Positions 53,547 to 62,491 of a stretch of DNA of 64,000 nucleotides are shown here, piece after piece. This DNA is from Geothrix oryzae (GTDB taxonomy: Bacteria > Acidobacteriota > Holophagae > Holophagales > Holophagaceae). Position numbers and translations under genes: made by a program. The DNA is taken from contig NZ_AP027079.1 in NCBI RefSeq assembly GCF_030295385.1, forward strand, positions 2,232,001-2,296,000, in the 5' to 3' direction. The notes under the pieces were generated by a model, which saw nothing but the letters and a program-made list of their open reading frames with translations, was not told the origin of the DNA and searched no databases. Position 1 is the stretch's first letter, and each line of letters begins with the position of its first letter.

Positions 53547-55664
53547 TCAGAACCGGTATCGGGCCCCCAGGGTCACCTGCCGGCCGGGCAGCAGGTAGTA
53601 CTGGGCATCCCCCAGCTCACTCTCGGCCACGGGCTTGCGGCGATCCGTGAGGTTCTGGCCGCTGAGGCGGAGGTCCCAGCTGCGCTCCCGCCATCCGAGA
53701 CTGGCGGCGCAGGTGGCGTAACCGCCCATGGGCGCGGTGTTCCGCTGGTTGAGGAGGACCGCCCCCACATAGTTCATCTCCACCGTGGCCGTCAGTCCCC
53801 TGGCCGGCGCATAGGCCAGGCCCAGCCCTGCCAGGTGGTAGGGGGACATCTCCAGCCGCTTGCCCGCCAGCTGCGTGAGGGTGCCATCCCCGAAGTCCTT
53901 CCGGTAGTCCCGGAACCGGGCGTCGTGGTAGCTGTAGGCCGCCCGGGCCGTGAGGTCGCCGGCGATCCGGAAGGTGGCGCTGGCTTCGGCCCCCTGGAAG
54001 CGCTCCGTACCGGCGTTCACGAGCACCGGCGCCCCCGCCACGGATTGGGGGACGACCAGGTTCTGGAAGTCCATGAGGAAGGTGCTGACCTCGAGGGCGA
54101 GGCGCCGGTCCAGGAGGTCGGCCTTCAGGCCGAGGTCGTAGCTGGTGGCCGTCTCCGGCTCGAGGATCCGGGCGCTGCTGTCCAGGCCGAAATCCATGGC
54201 CGCCGGTTTGAAGGTGCTGCGGACGCCGGCGAAGAGATTCACCCGGTCGGTGCCCGACTGCCAGGCGGTCCAGGTGGCCCCAGCGCTGCCCGACAGGCGC
54301 GTCGTGGTCTTGGTGTCCGAGCCATCGTCGAGGGCGCCGCTGCCGAAGTCCAGCGTGGCCGCGCGACGGGCCTCGTCGGCCCGCGTGAGCCGGAGACCGG
54401 CCTCCAGCACCAGCCTGGGCACGGTCTGCCACTGGACGAAGGCGTAGAGTCCGGAGAAGTCGCGGCGATCGTCGATGCGGATGTCAGCCTGACTGGGCAG
54501 GGCCGCCGCCCCGGGCGCGTTGGACCCGTCCAGGTTCACGGCGTAGTCGAAGTCTCCGCCCCGGCCGCTGCCCTGACCGTGAAGGTGGTCCACGCCGGTC
54601 ACGACCTTGAGCGCTTCGCCCAGGGACCAGGTCAGATGGGAATCGAAGTAGACATCCGTGAGGTCGATGCGCTCGCGGAACCCATGGGCGTTGGGATCCG
54701 TGGGTCCCACTTCGGTGAGGAACCCGCGGAAGGCATCCTGCCGCGCCCGCGCGACGGAGAGGGTGGTGGACCAGAGGAACGAGGCATCCAGGACCCTGTC
54801 GTATCCGGTGGTGAAGGTGAAACGCCGGTCGTTGAGGAAGGCCCCGGCCGGATTGTGGTTCGCATCGATGGGCACCTGGTCGGTCAGGATCCTGCCCACC
54901 CGGGGGAAGGGACTCGCGGGCTTCTGATCCACCGCCGCGCCTTCCAGATCGAACCGGATCACGCCGTCCAGGGCCTGGAGCCGGTTCCGCCACAGCAGGT
55001 GGCTCCGCTTGAAGTCGGTGCGGGCATCCTCGAAGCCCTGCTGGTCGTGATCGACCGTCAGGCTGGAATCCACGCCCGACCAGACTGGCAGCCGCAGGGT
55101 CCCGCCGGCGCCGAAGCTGCCGTGGGTCCCCAGGGAGAGGCGCGCCGAGTTCCGGGCGTCCGCGGGCAGGCTGCGGATCACCTGGATCACGCCGACGAAG
55201 GAGGTCGCTCCGTACATCACGGGGGCCGCGCCCCGCTGGACTTCGATGCGCTCCACACCCTCCAGGCTGAGGGTGGACAGGGCCGGATTGAAAGCGCCGC
55301 CCCAGGGCACCCCATCCACCACGAGCAGGAAGGCGTCGAACTCCTTCAGGCCCCAGAACTCCGGCACGCTTCCCGCCGGGCCGCCATCGCCGCCGGGCGC
55401 GATGAACACCCCGGCCGCCAGGCCGAGGGCGGACCGGAGGTCCGTGGCCCCGCGGTCCGCGAGCTCCTTGGCGGAAAAGACGCTGATCGAGGCCGGCACC
55501 TTGGCCGGGTCCTCGGGGAACCGCGTGGCGGTCACCTCGACCGTGGCGGTTCCTTCAGCCTTGGTGGCAGCCTTGGCGGTGGCCTGGGAAGGAGCCTGGG
55601 CCTGGAGGCTCGCACCCGCCACCAGGAGGCAGGAGATCAGGGGCAGACACGGATGGGACGCCAT
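53547..55664 (-). CDS. TonB-dependent receptor
   Basis: 705 residues. A signal peptide (about 1-23), an N-terminal TonB-box-like stretch (TATVEVTATR), a plug domain (about 40-165; LVVDGVPWGG, VERIEVQRGAAPVMYGA) and a 22-strand-type barrel ending LGARYRF. The ligand is unknown; no carboxypeptidase-regulatory domain is present. It lies 39 bp downstream of the larger receptor on the same strand, so the two may bind related ligands. Confidence 0.93.
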   Translation of the reverse strand: MASHPCLPLISCLLVAGASLQAQAPSQATAKAATKAEGTATVEVTATRFPEDPAKVPASISVFSAKELADRGATDLRSALGLAAGVFIAPGGDGGPAGSVPEFWGLKEFDAFLLVVDGVPWGGAFNPALSTLSLEGVERIEVQRGAAPVMYGATSFVGVIQVIRSLPADARNSARLSLGTHGSFGAGGTLRLPVWSGVDSSLTVDHDQQGFEDARTDFKRSHLLWRNRLQALDGVIRFDLEGAAVDQKPASPFPRVGRILTDQVPIDANHNPAGAFLNDRRFTFTTGYDRVLDASFLWSTTLSVARARQDAFRGFLTEVGPTDPNAHGFRERIDLTDVYFDSHLTWSLGEALKVVTGVDHLHGQGSGRGGDFDYAVNLDGSNAPGAAALPSQADIRIDDRRDFSGLYAFVQWQTVPRLVLEAGLRLTRADEARRAATLDFGSGALDDGSDTKTTTRLSGSAGATWTAWQSGTDRVNLFAGVRSTFKPAAMDFGLDSSARILEPETATSYDLGLKADLLDRRLALEVSTFLMDFQNLVVPQSVAGAPVLVNAGTERFQGAEASATFRIAGDLTARAAYSYHDARFRDYRKDFGDGTLTQLAGKRLEMSPYHLAGLGLAYAPARGLTATVEMNYVGAVLLNQRNTAPMGGYATCAASLGWRERSWDLRLSGQNLTDRRKPVAESELGDAQYYLLPGRQVTLGARYRF

Positions 55665-55703
55665 GGGTTCTCCGGGGGCAATGGGTGGGGGCGGGATTGG
55701 TGC

Positions 55704-58463
55704 TCAGAACGCGGCCCGGAGGCTGAACTGCCACACGCGCGGCTGCTGGAAGTTGCCCGGCGTGAAGGCTCCGCCCAGGTTGTTCACCCAGGTCATGGGC
55801 TGACGGTTGGTGGCGTTGAGGATGTCCACCGCGGCCCGGAGATCCATCTTCTGCACGCGGATCCGCCAGGCCAGGCCCAGGTCGAGGCTCATGACATGGG
55901 GCAATTCCTGATCGCCGCGCGCAGTGCCGGGAGCCAGCACATTGTCGCCGGAGACCTTCACGAGGCTGCTGTACCGCAGGCCCGACCGCCAGAGGAACGC
56001 GAAGGAGGACTCCAGGTTCCAGGGCAGGGCCGCGCTGCCGAAGGCCTTCCAGGCGTGCTTCACTTCCTCGTTCAGGGTGCCGTCGTAGGGCGACGGGCGG
56101 TAGTCCTGGCGCAGGCTCGGGATGGAGGCGAATCCTGTGTTCTTGGCGGTGGAGGTGTTCACATTGCCCACCTCGGAGTTGCCGTTCAGGTCGCCCTGGC
56201 TGTAGCTCAACTGGAGCCGGTGGCCGCCCTCGAAGGTCCGCCGCGCCATCAAGTCGAAGCCCCGGAAGTCCCGCCTCAGCCCCGGCAGGTTGGCGATCAC
56301 CTTCTTCGTGGCGGAGGCGTTGGCCAGGGCATCCAGCTCGGGCAGGTAGCCGTAGGTGGAACTGTAGGTGTCGATGAGGTCGCGCACGGCCTTGACCGTG
56401 ACCGTGGCCTCGAAGGTCCAGGTCCCGAGCCAGGGCAGGTCCTGGACCCGCTCCACACCCGCCTGGTAGAGGTCCGTGCGCGGCGCCTTGAGATCGCCCA
56501 CCGCCACATTCTTCACGCCCTGCACGCCCGTGGCCTGCCAGGTGCGCCAGTCGTTCAGGGAGGGGATCCACACCTGCTTCACCGTGGCGGGGCCGCCGGT
56601 GGTGGCTCCGGCCGCGGCGAGGTTGCCCGGGGTCGCGGGGCTGTAGATGCGGCCGGCGTAGGCGTAGAACCGCGTCCGCCCGTCCGCCGCCGGATCCCAG
56701 GACAGACCCACGCGGGGGCTCAGCAGGGTCTGGCGGTAGAGCGGCCGTCCGTCCTCCGCATCGAGACTCGCCCGATCCGCCCGCAGCCCCAGATTGGCGA
56801 TCCAGCCGGCGGCGAAGGCCCAGTCATCCTGGGCGAAGAGCCCCACCACCCGCTGCTTGAGCGGGCTGCCGTAGGAACCCGCATCCGCCAGGGTGCGCTG
56901 GTAGAGGTAGCTGGCCCGGCCGCCCACCAGCTGGCCGGAGACCGGACTGGCGGTGGCGAGGCTGTCGCCGGCGGCGTAGCCGTAGTCGCTGCCTTGGATC
57001 GACAGCAGGCCCGCCCGGATCGCCGCCAGGTCGCCAGCGGCGGGCCCGGCACCACCGGCGGCCCGGTCCAGGTAGGCCAGGCCGAACGAAGGCCGCTGGA
57101 AGACCTTCGTGTACTCGGAGGCCAGGCCCTGGAAGCCGGCCTTGATCTGGTGCGGCCCGGCGAAGTAGGCGAACTCGCTCCGCAAGGTCAGGTTCCGGAC
57201 GCGGTCCAGACGATCTTCCGCATAGGCCCCGAAAGCTTCGGCGCCGGGCGCGTCCAGCTGCCCCCGGGACGGACCGGCCTCCGGCGTCGCCGGGAACCAG
57301 TGGAAGCGGGTGCGGTGCAAGCCCAGGGTGTTCTCCCAGGCGAGCTGGGGGCTCATCGCGCCCACATGCTTCAGGAGGTAGCTGTCGCCGCCCCGGGTGC
57401 GGTTGGGCTGCTGGAGGTCCTTCACGCTGCTGTCGCCGGCCGTGTCGAAGTTGGTCTGGGTGACGGGGTCCCCGAAATAGCTGAACTCCAGGCGATGCTC
57501 CGCGCTGGCCAGCCAGGTGAGCTTGAGGAAGCGGTAGCTGCGGTCCTCCTCTTGGCTCCGCCGGTGGGGGGTCGCTCCCGCGGGCTGGACATTCTCGAAG
57601 TCCAGGTTCATCAGCTGGCGGTTGAAGGCTCCGAAGAAGAAGAGGCTGTCCTTCACGAGGGGGCCGCCCAGGCTGAAGCCGAACTCGTTCGAGTCCGTGG
57701 GCCGCTCCTCCGGCGTGGTGGCCTTGCCCGCATCGGGTCTGGCGTTCATCCCCCGGAAGATGCGGCTGGTGAACGCGGCCCCGTGGTATTCGCTGCCGCC
57801 GCTCTTGGTGACCAGGTTGTAGACCCCGCCGGAGGCGAAGCCCACCTCGGCCTTGTGACCCCCGGTGGTGAGGGTCTGGCTCTCCAGGATCTCCGTCGAG
57901 AGGTTCATGCCGAAGCGGCCCGTGGAGCTGAGCCCCGTGGCCATGCCGTCCACCAGATAGGCGTTGGCGTCGAGCATGGAACCCAGCACCACGGGTTCCG
58001 GCTTGCCGGAGGGCGTGACGCCGGGCGCCAGGTAGCCGTGCTCCACATAGCGGTGGGGGGAGAAGGGCAGGCGGACGAGGTCTTCCGCGTCCAGGACCGT
58101 GTGAGCGGTGACGGAGCTGCCCTCCGCCCGGAGCGGCGAGGCCTCCACGGCCACCGTGGCCTGGGCCTCCTCCAGGCGCAGGCGGATCTGGATCCGTTCG
58201 TCGGCCCGCAGGTGGAGGGTCCGACCCTCCAGGCGGTAGGTGCCCGGAATCAGGCCGGCCACCGTGGCGAGACCCTGGCCGTCGGCCTTCAGGTTCCGCC
58301 GCTCGCCCCGCTCCACCGATTCGAGCACCAGCAGCGCGCCCGGCCGGGGCTTTCCCCCTCGGTCGAGGACCTCCACCCGGAGCGCCCCCGTGGTCTGCGC
58401 GGCGGCGGAGGCAGCCAGCAGGAAGGCCAGGGGTCCGAGGACGGGCACGCGGGGAAACGGCAT
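55704..58463 (-). CDS. TonB-dependent receptor with carboxypeptidase-regulatory domain
   Basis: 919 residues. A signal peptide (about 1-22), a carboxypeptidase-regulatory domain (ALRVEVLDRGGKPRPGALLV, about 26-110), a plug domain (about 115-235; LVDGMATGLSSTGRFG) and a large barrel ending in FSLRAAF. It resembles acidobacterial Oar-like receptors. A candidate direct-repeat operator lies ~70 bp upstream, just after the histidine kinase gene. Ligand unknown. Confidence 0.93.
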   Translation of the reverse strand: MPFPRVPVLGPLAFLLAASAAAQTTGALRVEVLDRGGKPRPGALLVLESVERGERRNLKADGQGLATVAGLIPGTYRLEGRTLHLRADERIQIRLRLEEAQATVAVEASPLRAEGSSVTAHTVLDAEDLVRLPFSPHRYVEHGYLAPGVTPSGKPEPVVLGSMLDANAYLVDGMATGLSSTGRFGMNLSTEILESQTLTTGGHKAEVGFASGGVYNLVTKSGGSEYHGAAFTSRIFRGMNARPDAGKATTPEERPTDSNEFGFSLGGPLVKDSLFFFGAFNRQLMNLDFENVQPAGATPHRRSQEEDRSYRFLKLTWLASAEHRLEFSYFGDPVTQTNFDTAGDSSVKDLQQPNRTRGGDSYLLKHVGAMSPQLAWENTLGLHRTRFHWFPATPEAGPSRGQLDAPGAEAFGAYAEDRLDRVRNLTLRSEFAYFAGPHQIKAGFQGLASEYTKVFQRPSFGLAYLDRAAGGAGPAAGDLAAIRAGLLSIQGSDYGYAAGDSLATASPVSGQLVGGRASYLYQRTLADAGSYGSPLKQRVVGLFAQDDWAFAAGWIANLGLRADRASLDAEDGRPLYRQTLLSPRVGLSWDPAADGRTRFYAYAGRIYSPATPGNLAAAGATTGGPATVKQVWIPSLNDWRTWQATGVQGVKNVAVGDLKAPRTDLYQAGVERVQDLPWLGTWTFEATVTVKAVRDLIDTYSSTYGYLPELDALANASATKKVIANLPGLRRDFRGFDLMARRTFEGGHRLQLSYSQGDLNGNSEVGNVNTSTAKNTGFASIPSLRQDYRPSPYDGTLNEEVKHAWKAFGSAALPWNLESSFAFLWRSGLRYSSLVKVSGDNVLAPGTARGDQELPHVMSLDLGLAWRIRVQKMDLRAAVDILNATNRQPMTWVNNLGGAFTPGNFQQPRVWQFSLRAAF

Positions 58464-58529
58464 GGAGGCTCCGGAAGGGGAGGACGGATCCGCCGCGGGC
58501 CCGAGGTCGGACGCCGAAGAGGTGAGGTT

Positions 58530-58545
58530 AACCTTACATCAACCT
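58530..58545 (-). promoter_or_regulatory. 11-bp-spaced direct repeat, candidate OmpR-type operator
   Basis: Reading the minus strand, AGGTTGATGTAAGGTTAACC contains AGGTT twice with an 11-bp period. Direct repeats at one helical turn are the usual binding-site form of OmpR/PhoB-family regulators, one of which is encoded just upstream. The site lies ~67 bp before the ATG of the larger TonB receptor. It is short and could be chance. Confidence 0.4.
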
Positions 58546-58547
58546 GA

Positions 58548-59924
58548 TTATCGCGTCAGGTCCCTCGGAATCCACAGCTCCACTCGGGTGCCCTCACCCA
58601 GACGGCTCTGGATCTCCATGCGGCCGCCGAGCATGCCCGCGATGCGCTTCACGATGGCCAAGCCAAGCCCGTACCCTTCGAGGGGCCGGCCATCCGGCGG
58701 GCGGAGGAAAGGCGTCCCCAGCCGCGGGATCCACGCCTCGGGAATGCCCGGGCCATCGTCTGCCACGAACAGCCCCACGGCCTCCGGCGCCGCCTGGGCC
58801 CCCAGGGTCACGCGCCCTCCCCGGGACGCGTGATGCAGGGACGCGTGGCGCAGGGCATTGGCCACCAGGTTGTGCAGGGCCCGGGTCAGGAGCAGGCGGT
58901 CGCCCGAGACGGCGAGACCCGCCCCGCCCTCGAGGCACAGGGCCACGCCCGCATGCTCCGCCGCCGCCTCGAAGAACCCCCGGACCTCCTCCAGGAGGTC
59001 GGCGACGGGCACCCGGACCCGCCGCAGCTCCGGCGGCGCGTGCTCGGACCGGGCCAGGAACAGGATCTGCTCGATGAGGGCCGCCATGCGGTCGCACTCC
59101 TCCAGCAGCCCCCCCAGGGCGGCGGCCTCGGGTTCAGGGCAGTCCGGCCTCAGGGCCCGGTTCTCCAGGGTGCTGCGCAGGTTCTGCAGGGGCGTCCGCA
59201 GCTCATGGGCCAGTTCCGCGCCCAGGTTGCCCACCCGGTCGAAGGCCTCCTGAAGCCTCGAGAGCGTGGCGTTCAAGGTGGTCACCAGCTCCTGGAGCTC
59301 GCGGGGAAAGTGTTCCGTGGCCAACCGGCGGTCCAGGTTCCGGTCGCTGATGGAGCCCGCTTCCCGGGCGATCCGGCCCAGGGGCGCCAGGCCCCACCGC
59401 GCGATGGCCCGGGCCACCAGGGCCGCCGCGGCCGTCGCCAGCACCACGCCCAGCGCCAGGGTGCGCCGGAAATCGTGGATCAGGGCCTCTTCGTGGGTGC
59501 GATCCATGACGAGGACCAGCGTCCCTGCCTGCCCCCCGCCCGACCAGGCCCGGGCCACCACGGAGTACACGCCCCCTCCGGGGGCCTGCTGCTCCAGGAC
59601 CGGCGCCCCCAAGGGAGGGGCCTCCAAAGCCGGGAGCGCCGCCATGTCTCCGCTCTCGGCCAGGATCCGGCCTGAGGCGTCCCGCACGCGCCAGGCGGCC
59701 TTCTCCGGCCGCGGGTGTCCGCCCGGATCCAGCAGCGGCAGGCCGGCGGCCAGGCGCTGGGTGAGGGCCCGGGCCTGGCCCTCCATCACCTGGGCGTCTT
59801 CCGCCTCCAGCGAACCGCGCAGCGCCCCGTCCATGAAGAGGGCCAGGAGCGCGGCCAGGACCATGGCCGCCAGGCCGAAACCCAGCTGGAGCTTGAGGAG
59901 GATGCTGCCGCTATGCGGTTTCAC
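58548..59924 (-). CDS. sensor histidine kinase (HAMP-HisKA-HATPase)
   Basis: 458 residues. TM1 (about 8-30), a periplasmic loop, TM2 (about 163-185), HAMP (about 185-235), HisKA with the phospho-His in A-E-L-A-H-E-L-R-T-P (near 240) and HATPase (LHNLVANALRHAS, DDGPGIP, YGLGLAIVKRI). This is the CusS/QseC-type layout. Its start overlaps the response regulator gene's end by 14 bp. Signal unknown. Confidence 0.93.
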   Translation of the reverse strand: MKPHSGSILLKLQLGFGLAAMVLAALLALFMDGALRGSLEAEDAQVMEGQARALTQRLAAGLPLLDPGGHPRPEKAAWRVRDASGRILAESGDMAALPALEAPPLGAPVLEQQAPGGGVYSVVARAWSGGGQAGTLVLVMDRTHEEALIHDFRRTLALGVVLATAAAALVARAIARWGLAPLGRIAREAGSISDRNLDRRLATEHFPRELQELVTTLNATLSRLQEAFDRVGNLGAELAHELRTPLQNLRSTLENRALRPDCPEPEAAALGGLLEECDRMAALIEQILFLARSEHAPPELRRVRVPVADLLEEVRGFFEAAAEHAGVALCLEGGAGLAVSGDRLLLTRALHNLVANALRHASLHHASRGGRVTLGAQAAPEAVGLFVADDGPGIPEAWIPRLGTPFLRPPDGRPLEGYGLGLAIVKRIAGMLGGRMEIQSRLGEGTRVELWIPRDLTR

Positions 59925-60642
59925 GGGGCTCCAGCAGGAGCCCCACTCCGCGCAGCGTATGGATCAGCTTCACGGGGTAGGGTCCATCCACCTTCCGGCG
60001 CAGGCGCAGGATCTGGACATCCACCGCATTCGGATCCACCGCGCAGTCCATGCCCCAGATGGCCTGCACCATCTGGCCCCTGGGAACCACATGGCCCGCA
60101 TGTTCGAGCAGGAGGGTCATGAGGGCGTATTCCTTGGGCGTCAGGTCGATGCGGTGGCCCGAGCGGCTGATCTGGCGGTGCCCCGCATCCCAGACCAGAT
60201 CCGCCACCTGCATCCGCCCCGTCTGCTGCCGTCCCTGGACGCGCCGGGCGATGGTCCGCAGGCGGGCCACCACCTCCAGGATGCTGTAGGGCTTGGCCAG
60301 GTAGTCGTCGCCGCCGGCCTCCAGGCCGTGCAGGCGATCCACCAGGTCGCCCTTGGCGGACAGGAAGATCACCGGGGTGTCGTTTCCCGCCTCCCGCAGG
60401 CGCCGGACCAGGGTGAGGCCCGAAATCCCCGGAAGCATCACATCGACCACCATGGCCTCGAATGCCTCTTCGGCGCAAAGGCGGAGGCCCTCTTCCCCGC
60501 TGGAGGCCTGCCGGACTTCAAGCCCCGCGGCTTCCAGCCCCACGCGGAGCTCGGAAGAGGTCCGGGCCTCGTCTTCCACGATCAGGACATGGAGCGAGGC
60601 CGGGCCCCGGGCCGACAGGGGGAGAATCCCGGTCCGCGGCAT
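59911..60642 (-). CDS. OmpR/PhoB-family response regulator
   Basis: 243 residues from ATG 60642. A ~17-residue N-terminal extension precedes the receiver domain: acidic residues E23-D24, phospho-acceptor D67 (VVDVMLPG), T/S switch and K117 (YLAKPY). The winged-helix C-terminal domain (about 145-240; LTPKEYALMTLLLEHAG, RLRRKVDGPYPVKLIHTLRG) binds DNA. Its start overlaps the stop of the upstream phosphotransfer-like gene (TGATG) and its stop overlaps the kinase start. Confidence 0.95.
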   Translation of the reverse strand: MPRTGILPLSARGPASLHVLIVEDEARTSSELRVGLEAAGLEVRQASSGEEGLRLCAEEAFEAMVVDVMLPGISGLTLVRRLREAGNDTPVIFLSAKGDLVDRLHGLEAGGDDYLAKPYSILEVVARLRTIARRVQGRQQTGRMQVADLVWDAGHRQISRSGHRIDLTPKEYALMTLLLEHAGHVVPRGQMVQAIWGMDCAVDPNAVDVQILRLRRKVDGPYPVKLIHTLRGVGLLLEPRETA

Positions 60643-61265
60643 CAAGGCACCAGGTGATCAGGATCGGCGGGCGGGCGCGGCGCCTGGATCTGAAGGCACC
60701 CGGTCACGGCCTCGAGCCGCAGATCCATGTGGCCCGCCATGCTCCGGAGCCAGAAGGAGGCCAGGTTCTTCGGAGCGTCGGGAGGGGGATCGGCCCGCAG
60801 GGCCGGCGGCATGGGGGCGTCGGTGATCCAGCGGAGCACCCAGGCATCGGGCCGTGCCTCGGCCTCCACGATCAGGGGCCCGGGAACGGCCCAGGGCAGG
60901 ACCTGTCTCGTGAAGACGGTGACCCAATCCTGCAGCATGGGCTCCGGCCAGAGCGAGTGCCGGGCGCCGGCATCCACCACCTCGACGCGGCAGCGGAAAA
61001 GTTCTGCCATGGGATCCAGGCGACGGCGGAGCCCCGCCTCCCACTCCGCCCAGGACGCCACCCCTCCGGCGGGCAGGCGACCCAGGGCCAGGGCTCGGGC
61101 CATGTCGATCAGGGACTTGCCGTCGTCGAGAACCGATCCGAGCCGCATGCGGTTGCGCGGATCCATGGGCTGTCCCGGCTCGCTCAGATCCAACACGCCC
61201 TGAAGTCCCGCCATCAGGTTGTTGAAGTCGTGCAGGGCCGCCCTCCAGAGCTCTTCGGAATCCAT
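60642..61265 (-). CDS. histidine-phosphotransfer-like protein
   Basis: 207 residues from ATG 61265 (GGGGGGAG upstream). H12 in A-L-H-D-F-N-N-L resembles the H-box of the ChpT/HWE-type dimerisation domain. The following ~150 residues have the size of an HATPase domain, but no N, G1 or G2 box is recognisable. It may be a phosphotransferase or a pseudo-kinase that feeds the adjacent response regulator. First gene of the operon phosphotransfer-RR-HK. Confidence 0.6.
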   Translation of the reverse strand: MDSEELWRAALHDFNNLMAGLQGVLDLSEPGQPMDPRNRMRLGSVLDDGKSLIDMARALALGRLPAGGVASWAEWEAGLRRRLDPMAELFRCRVEVVDAGARHSLWPEPMLQDWVTVFTRQVLPWAVPGPLIVEAEARPDAWVLRWITDAPMPPALRADPPPDAPKNLASFWLRSMAGHMDLRLEAVTGCLQIQAPRPPADPDHLVP

Positions 61266-61352
61266 GCTCCCCCCGGGCCGCACAAAAAGCCTTGAATAAA
61301 GTTACCTTGGAGAGGACCTTCTGTGCATCATCGGAAGACCCCAGGATCTCTC

Positions 61353-62231
61353 ATGCAGCAAACCATCAAGCGACTGGGCGAACTGCTCGTGGAGTCCGGC
61401 CTCATCACGCCGGCCCAGCTTCAGAGCGCCATCACCCATCAGAAGATTGCACGAGGCCGGCTGGGCAGCAACCTGGTGGCGCTCGGTTACATCAGCGAAG
61501 AAGTGCTGATGGACTTCCTCAGCCATCAGACCGGCGTGCCCCAGATGGATGTGAGGAACCTGGAGGTTCCCGCCGCGGTGCTCAAGCTGGTGCCCCAGCG
61601 GTTGGCCGACCAGTTCACGGTGCTGCCCATCGCCATCAAGGAACCCAAGTCCCTGGTGCTGGCCATGTCGGATCCCTCGGACCTGAATGCCATCGACAGC
61701 GCCCGGTTCGCCTCGGGACTGCACATCCAGCCGGTCGTGGCCTCCCACAGCGCACTGAAGAAGGCCATCGGGGACCTCTACCGCCGGCTGGACGGGTCGG
61801 CCCCGACGCCGCTGACCGTCGAGGTGGGGGGCGATCCCTCCCAGGATGACGCCCTGCCCGTCACCTTCAGCCTCCAGCCTCAGGCGGTGCCGTCTCCACC
61901 CCCCTCCGCCCAGGACCTGCTCTTCCCGCCCGATCCCTTCTTCGGCATCGAGAGCACCCCCACCCAGCCGGTCAACATCGACCCCTTCGGGCTCTTCGAG
62001 GGCGCCTCTCCGGCCCGCCCGGCCCCTCCGGCCGCGAGCGCCGACCTCATCCACAGCCGGACCCACAGCCAGACCGTCCCGCGCCTGGAGACCTACCAGA
62101 CCCGCGCCCTGGTGCTGGGCCTCATCCGGCTCTTCCAGCGGCGGGGCATCATTGGCCAGGACGAGCTCCAGCGGCTTCTCGCCAACCTGATCGAGTCCGG
62201 CGAGATCAAGGACGACGACCGGGTCGGCTAG
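61353..62231 (+). CDS. stand-alone MshEN-domain protein
   Basis: 292 residues from ATG 61353. Two tandem 24-residue RLG...L...G...L...Q motifs (residues 7-30 and 36-59), separated by exactly five residues, are the c-di-GMP-binding MshEN signature. The rest of the MshEN fold follows to about 145, then a Pro-rich, low-complexity linker and a short helical C-terminal region. No ATPase domain (as in GspE/PilB) is present. It is a likely c-di-GMP effector or adaptor. Confidence 0.8.
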   Translation: MQQTIKRLGELLVESGLITPAQLQSAITHQKIARGRLGSNLVALGYISEEVLMDFLSHQTGVPQMDVRNLEVPAAVLKLVPQRLADQFTVLPIAIKEPKSLVLAMSDPSDLNAIDSARFASGLHIQPVVASHSALKKAIGDLYRRLDGSAPTPLTVEVGGDPSQDDALPVTFSLQPQAVPSPPPSAQDLLFPPDPFFGIESTPTQPVNIDPFGLFEGASPARPAPPAASADLIHSRTHSQTVPRLETYQTRALVLGLIRLFQRRGIIGQDELQRLLANLIESGEIKDDDRVG

Positions 62232-62243
62232 CCGTTCGGATTG

Positions 62244-62377
62244 CCTAGTTGTCGACCTTGAGGATGGCCAGGAAGCTTCGCCTCGCTGGGTGCCCGGCTC
62301 GGAGCAGGGCATTCAGCCCTGCCCACTCGCCACCCAGCTGAGGCTCGGCCTGCGGGATGTCCACATTGCCGATGGAC
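62244..62377 (-). pseudogene. decayed partial duplicate of the lepA 3' end
   Basis: On the minus strand it repeats the lepA C-terminal words: S-I-G-N-V-D-I-P-Q near 62377, then FLAILKVDN and a stop at 62245. The two parts are separated by a ~73-bp palindromic insertion. The true lepA end lies 247 bp to the right with the same flank (GCCGTTCG...CCTAG). No start or full domain is present, so it is not a gene. Confidence 0.85.
62276..62348. repeat. palindromic insertion inside the lepA-tail duplicate
   Basis: About 73 bp absent from the true lepA end. It has near-terminal complementary arms (GCTGGGTG ... CACCCAGC) and an inner stem GCAGGGC / GCCCTGC with a 5-base loop, so it can fold as a nested hairpin. 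This is the form of a REP/MITE-type unit. Confidence 0.65.
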
Positions 62378-62396
62378 CTGACGCGGCCCTTCCATG

Positions 62397-62458
62397 GGCC
62401 GCGCCCTTCGGGCTTCGCCTGCGGCAAAGTCGCCCTACGCTCCTGCTTCGGGCTCATC
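62397..62458. repeat. third copy of the dispersed intergenic repeat
   Basis: Starts GGCCGCGCCCTTCGGGCTTC and continues through GCAAAGTCGCCCTACGCTCC to TGCTTCGGG. It matches the two copies near 39.8-40.0 kb with scattered substitutions. It sits between the decayed lepA tail and the true lepA end, that is, inside the 247-bp duplicated unit. Confidence 0.8.
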
Positions 62459-62491
62459 ACATAAGGCGGTCCATCGGGGCCGTTCGAGTTC

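Noticed and set aside
53478-58547. A 1689-codon open frame opposite the two TonB receptors
   Set aside because: Same artefact: it spans two certain genes and the gap between them, with no recognisable domain.
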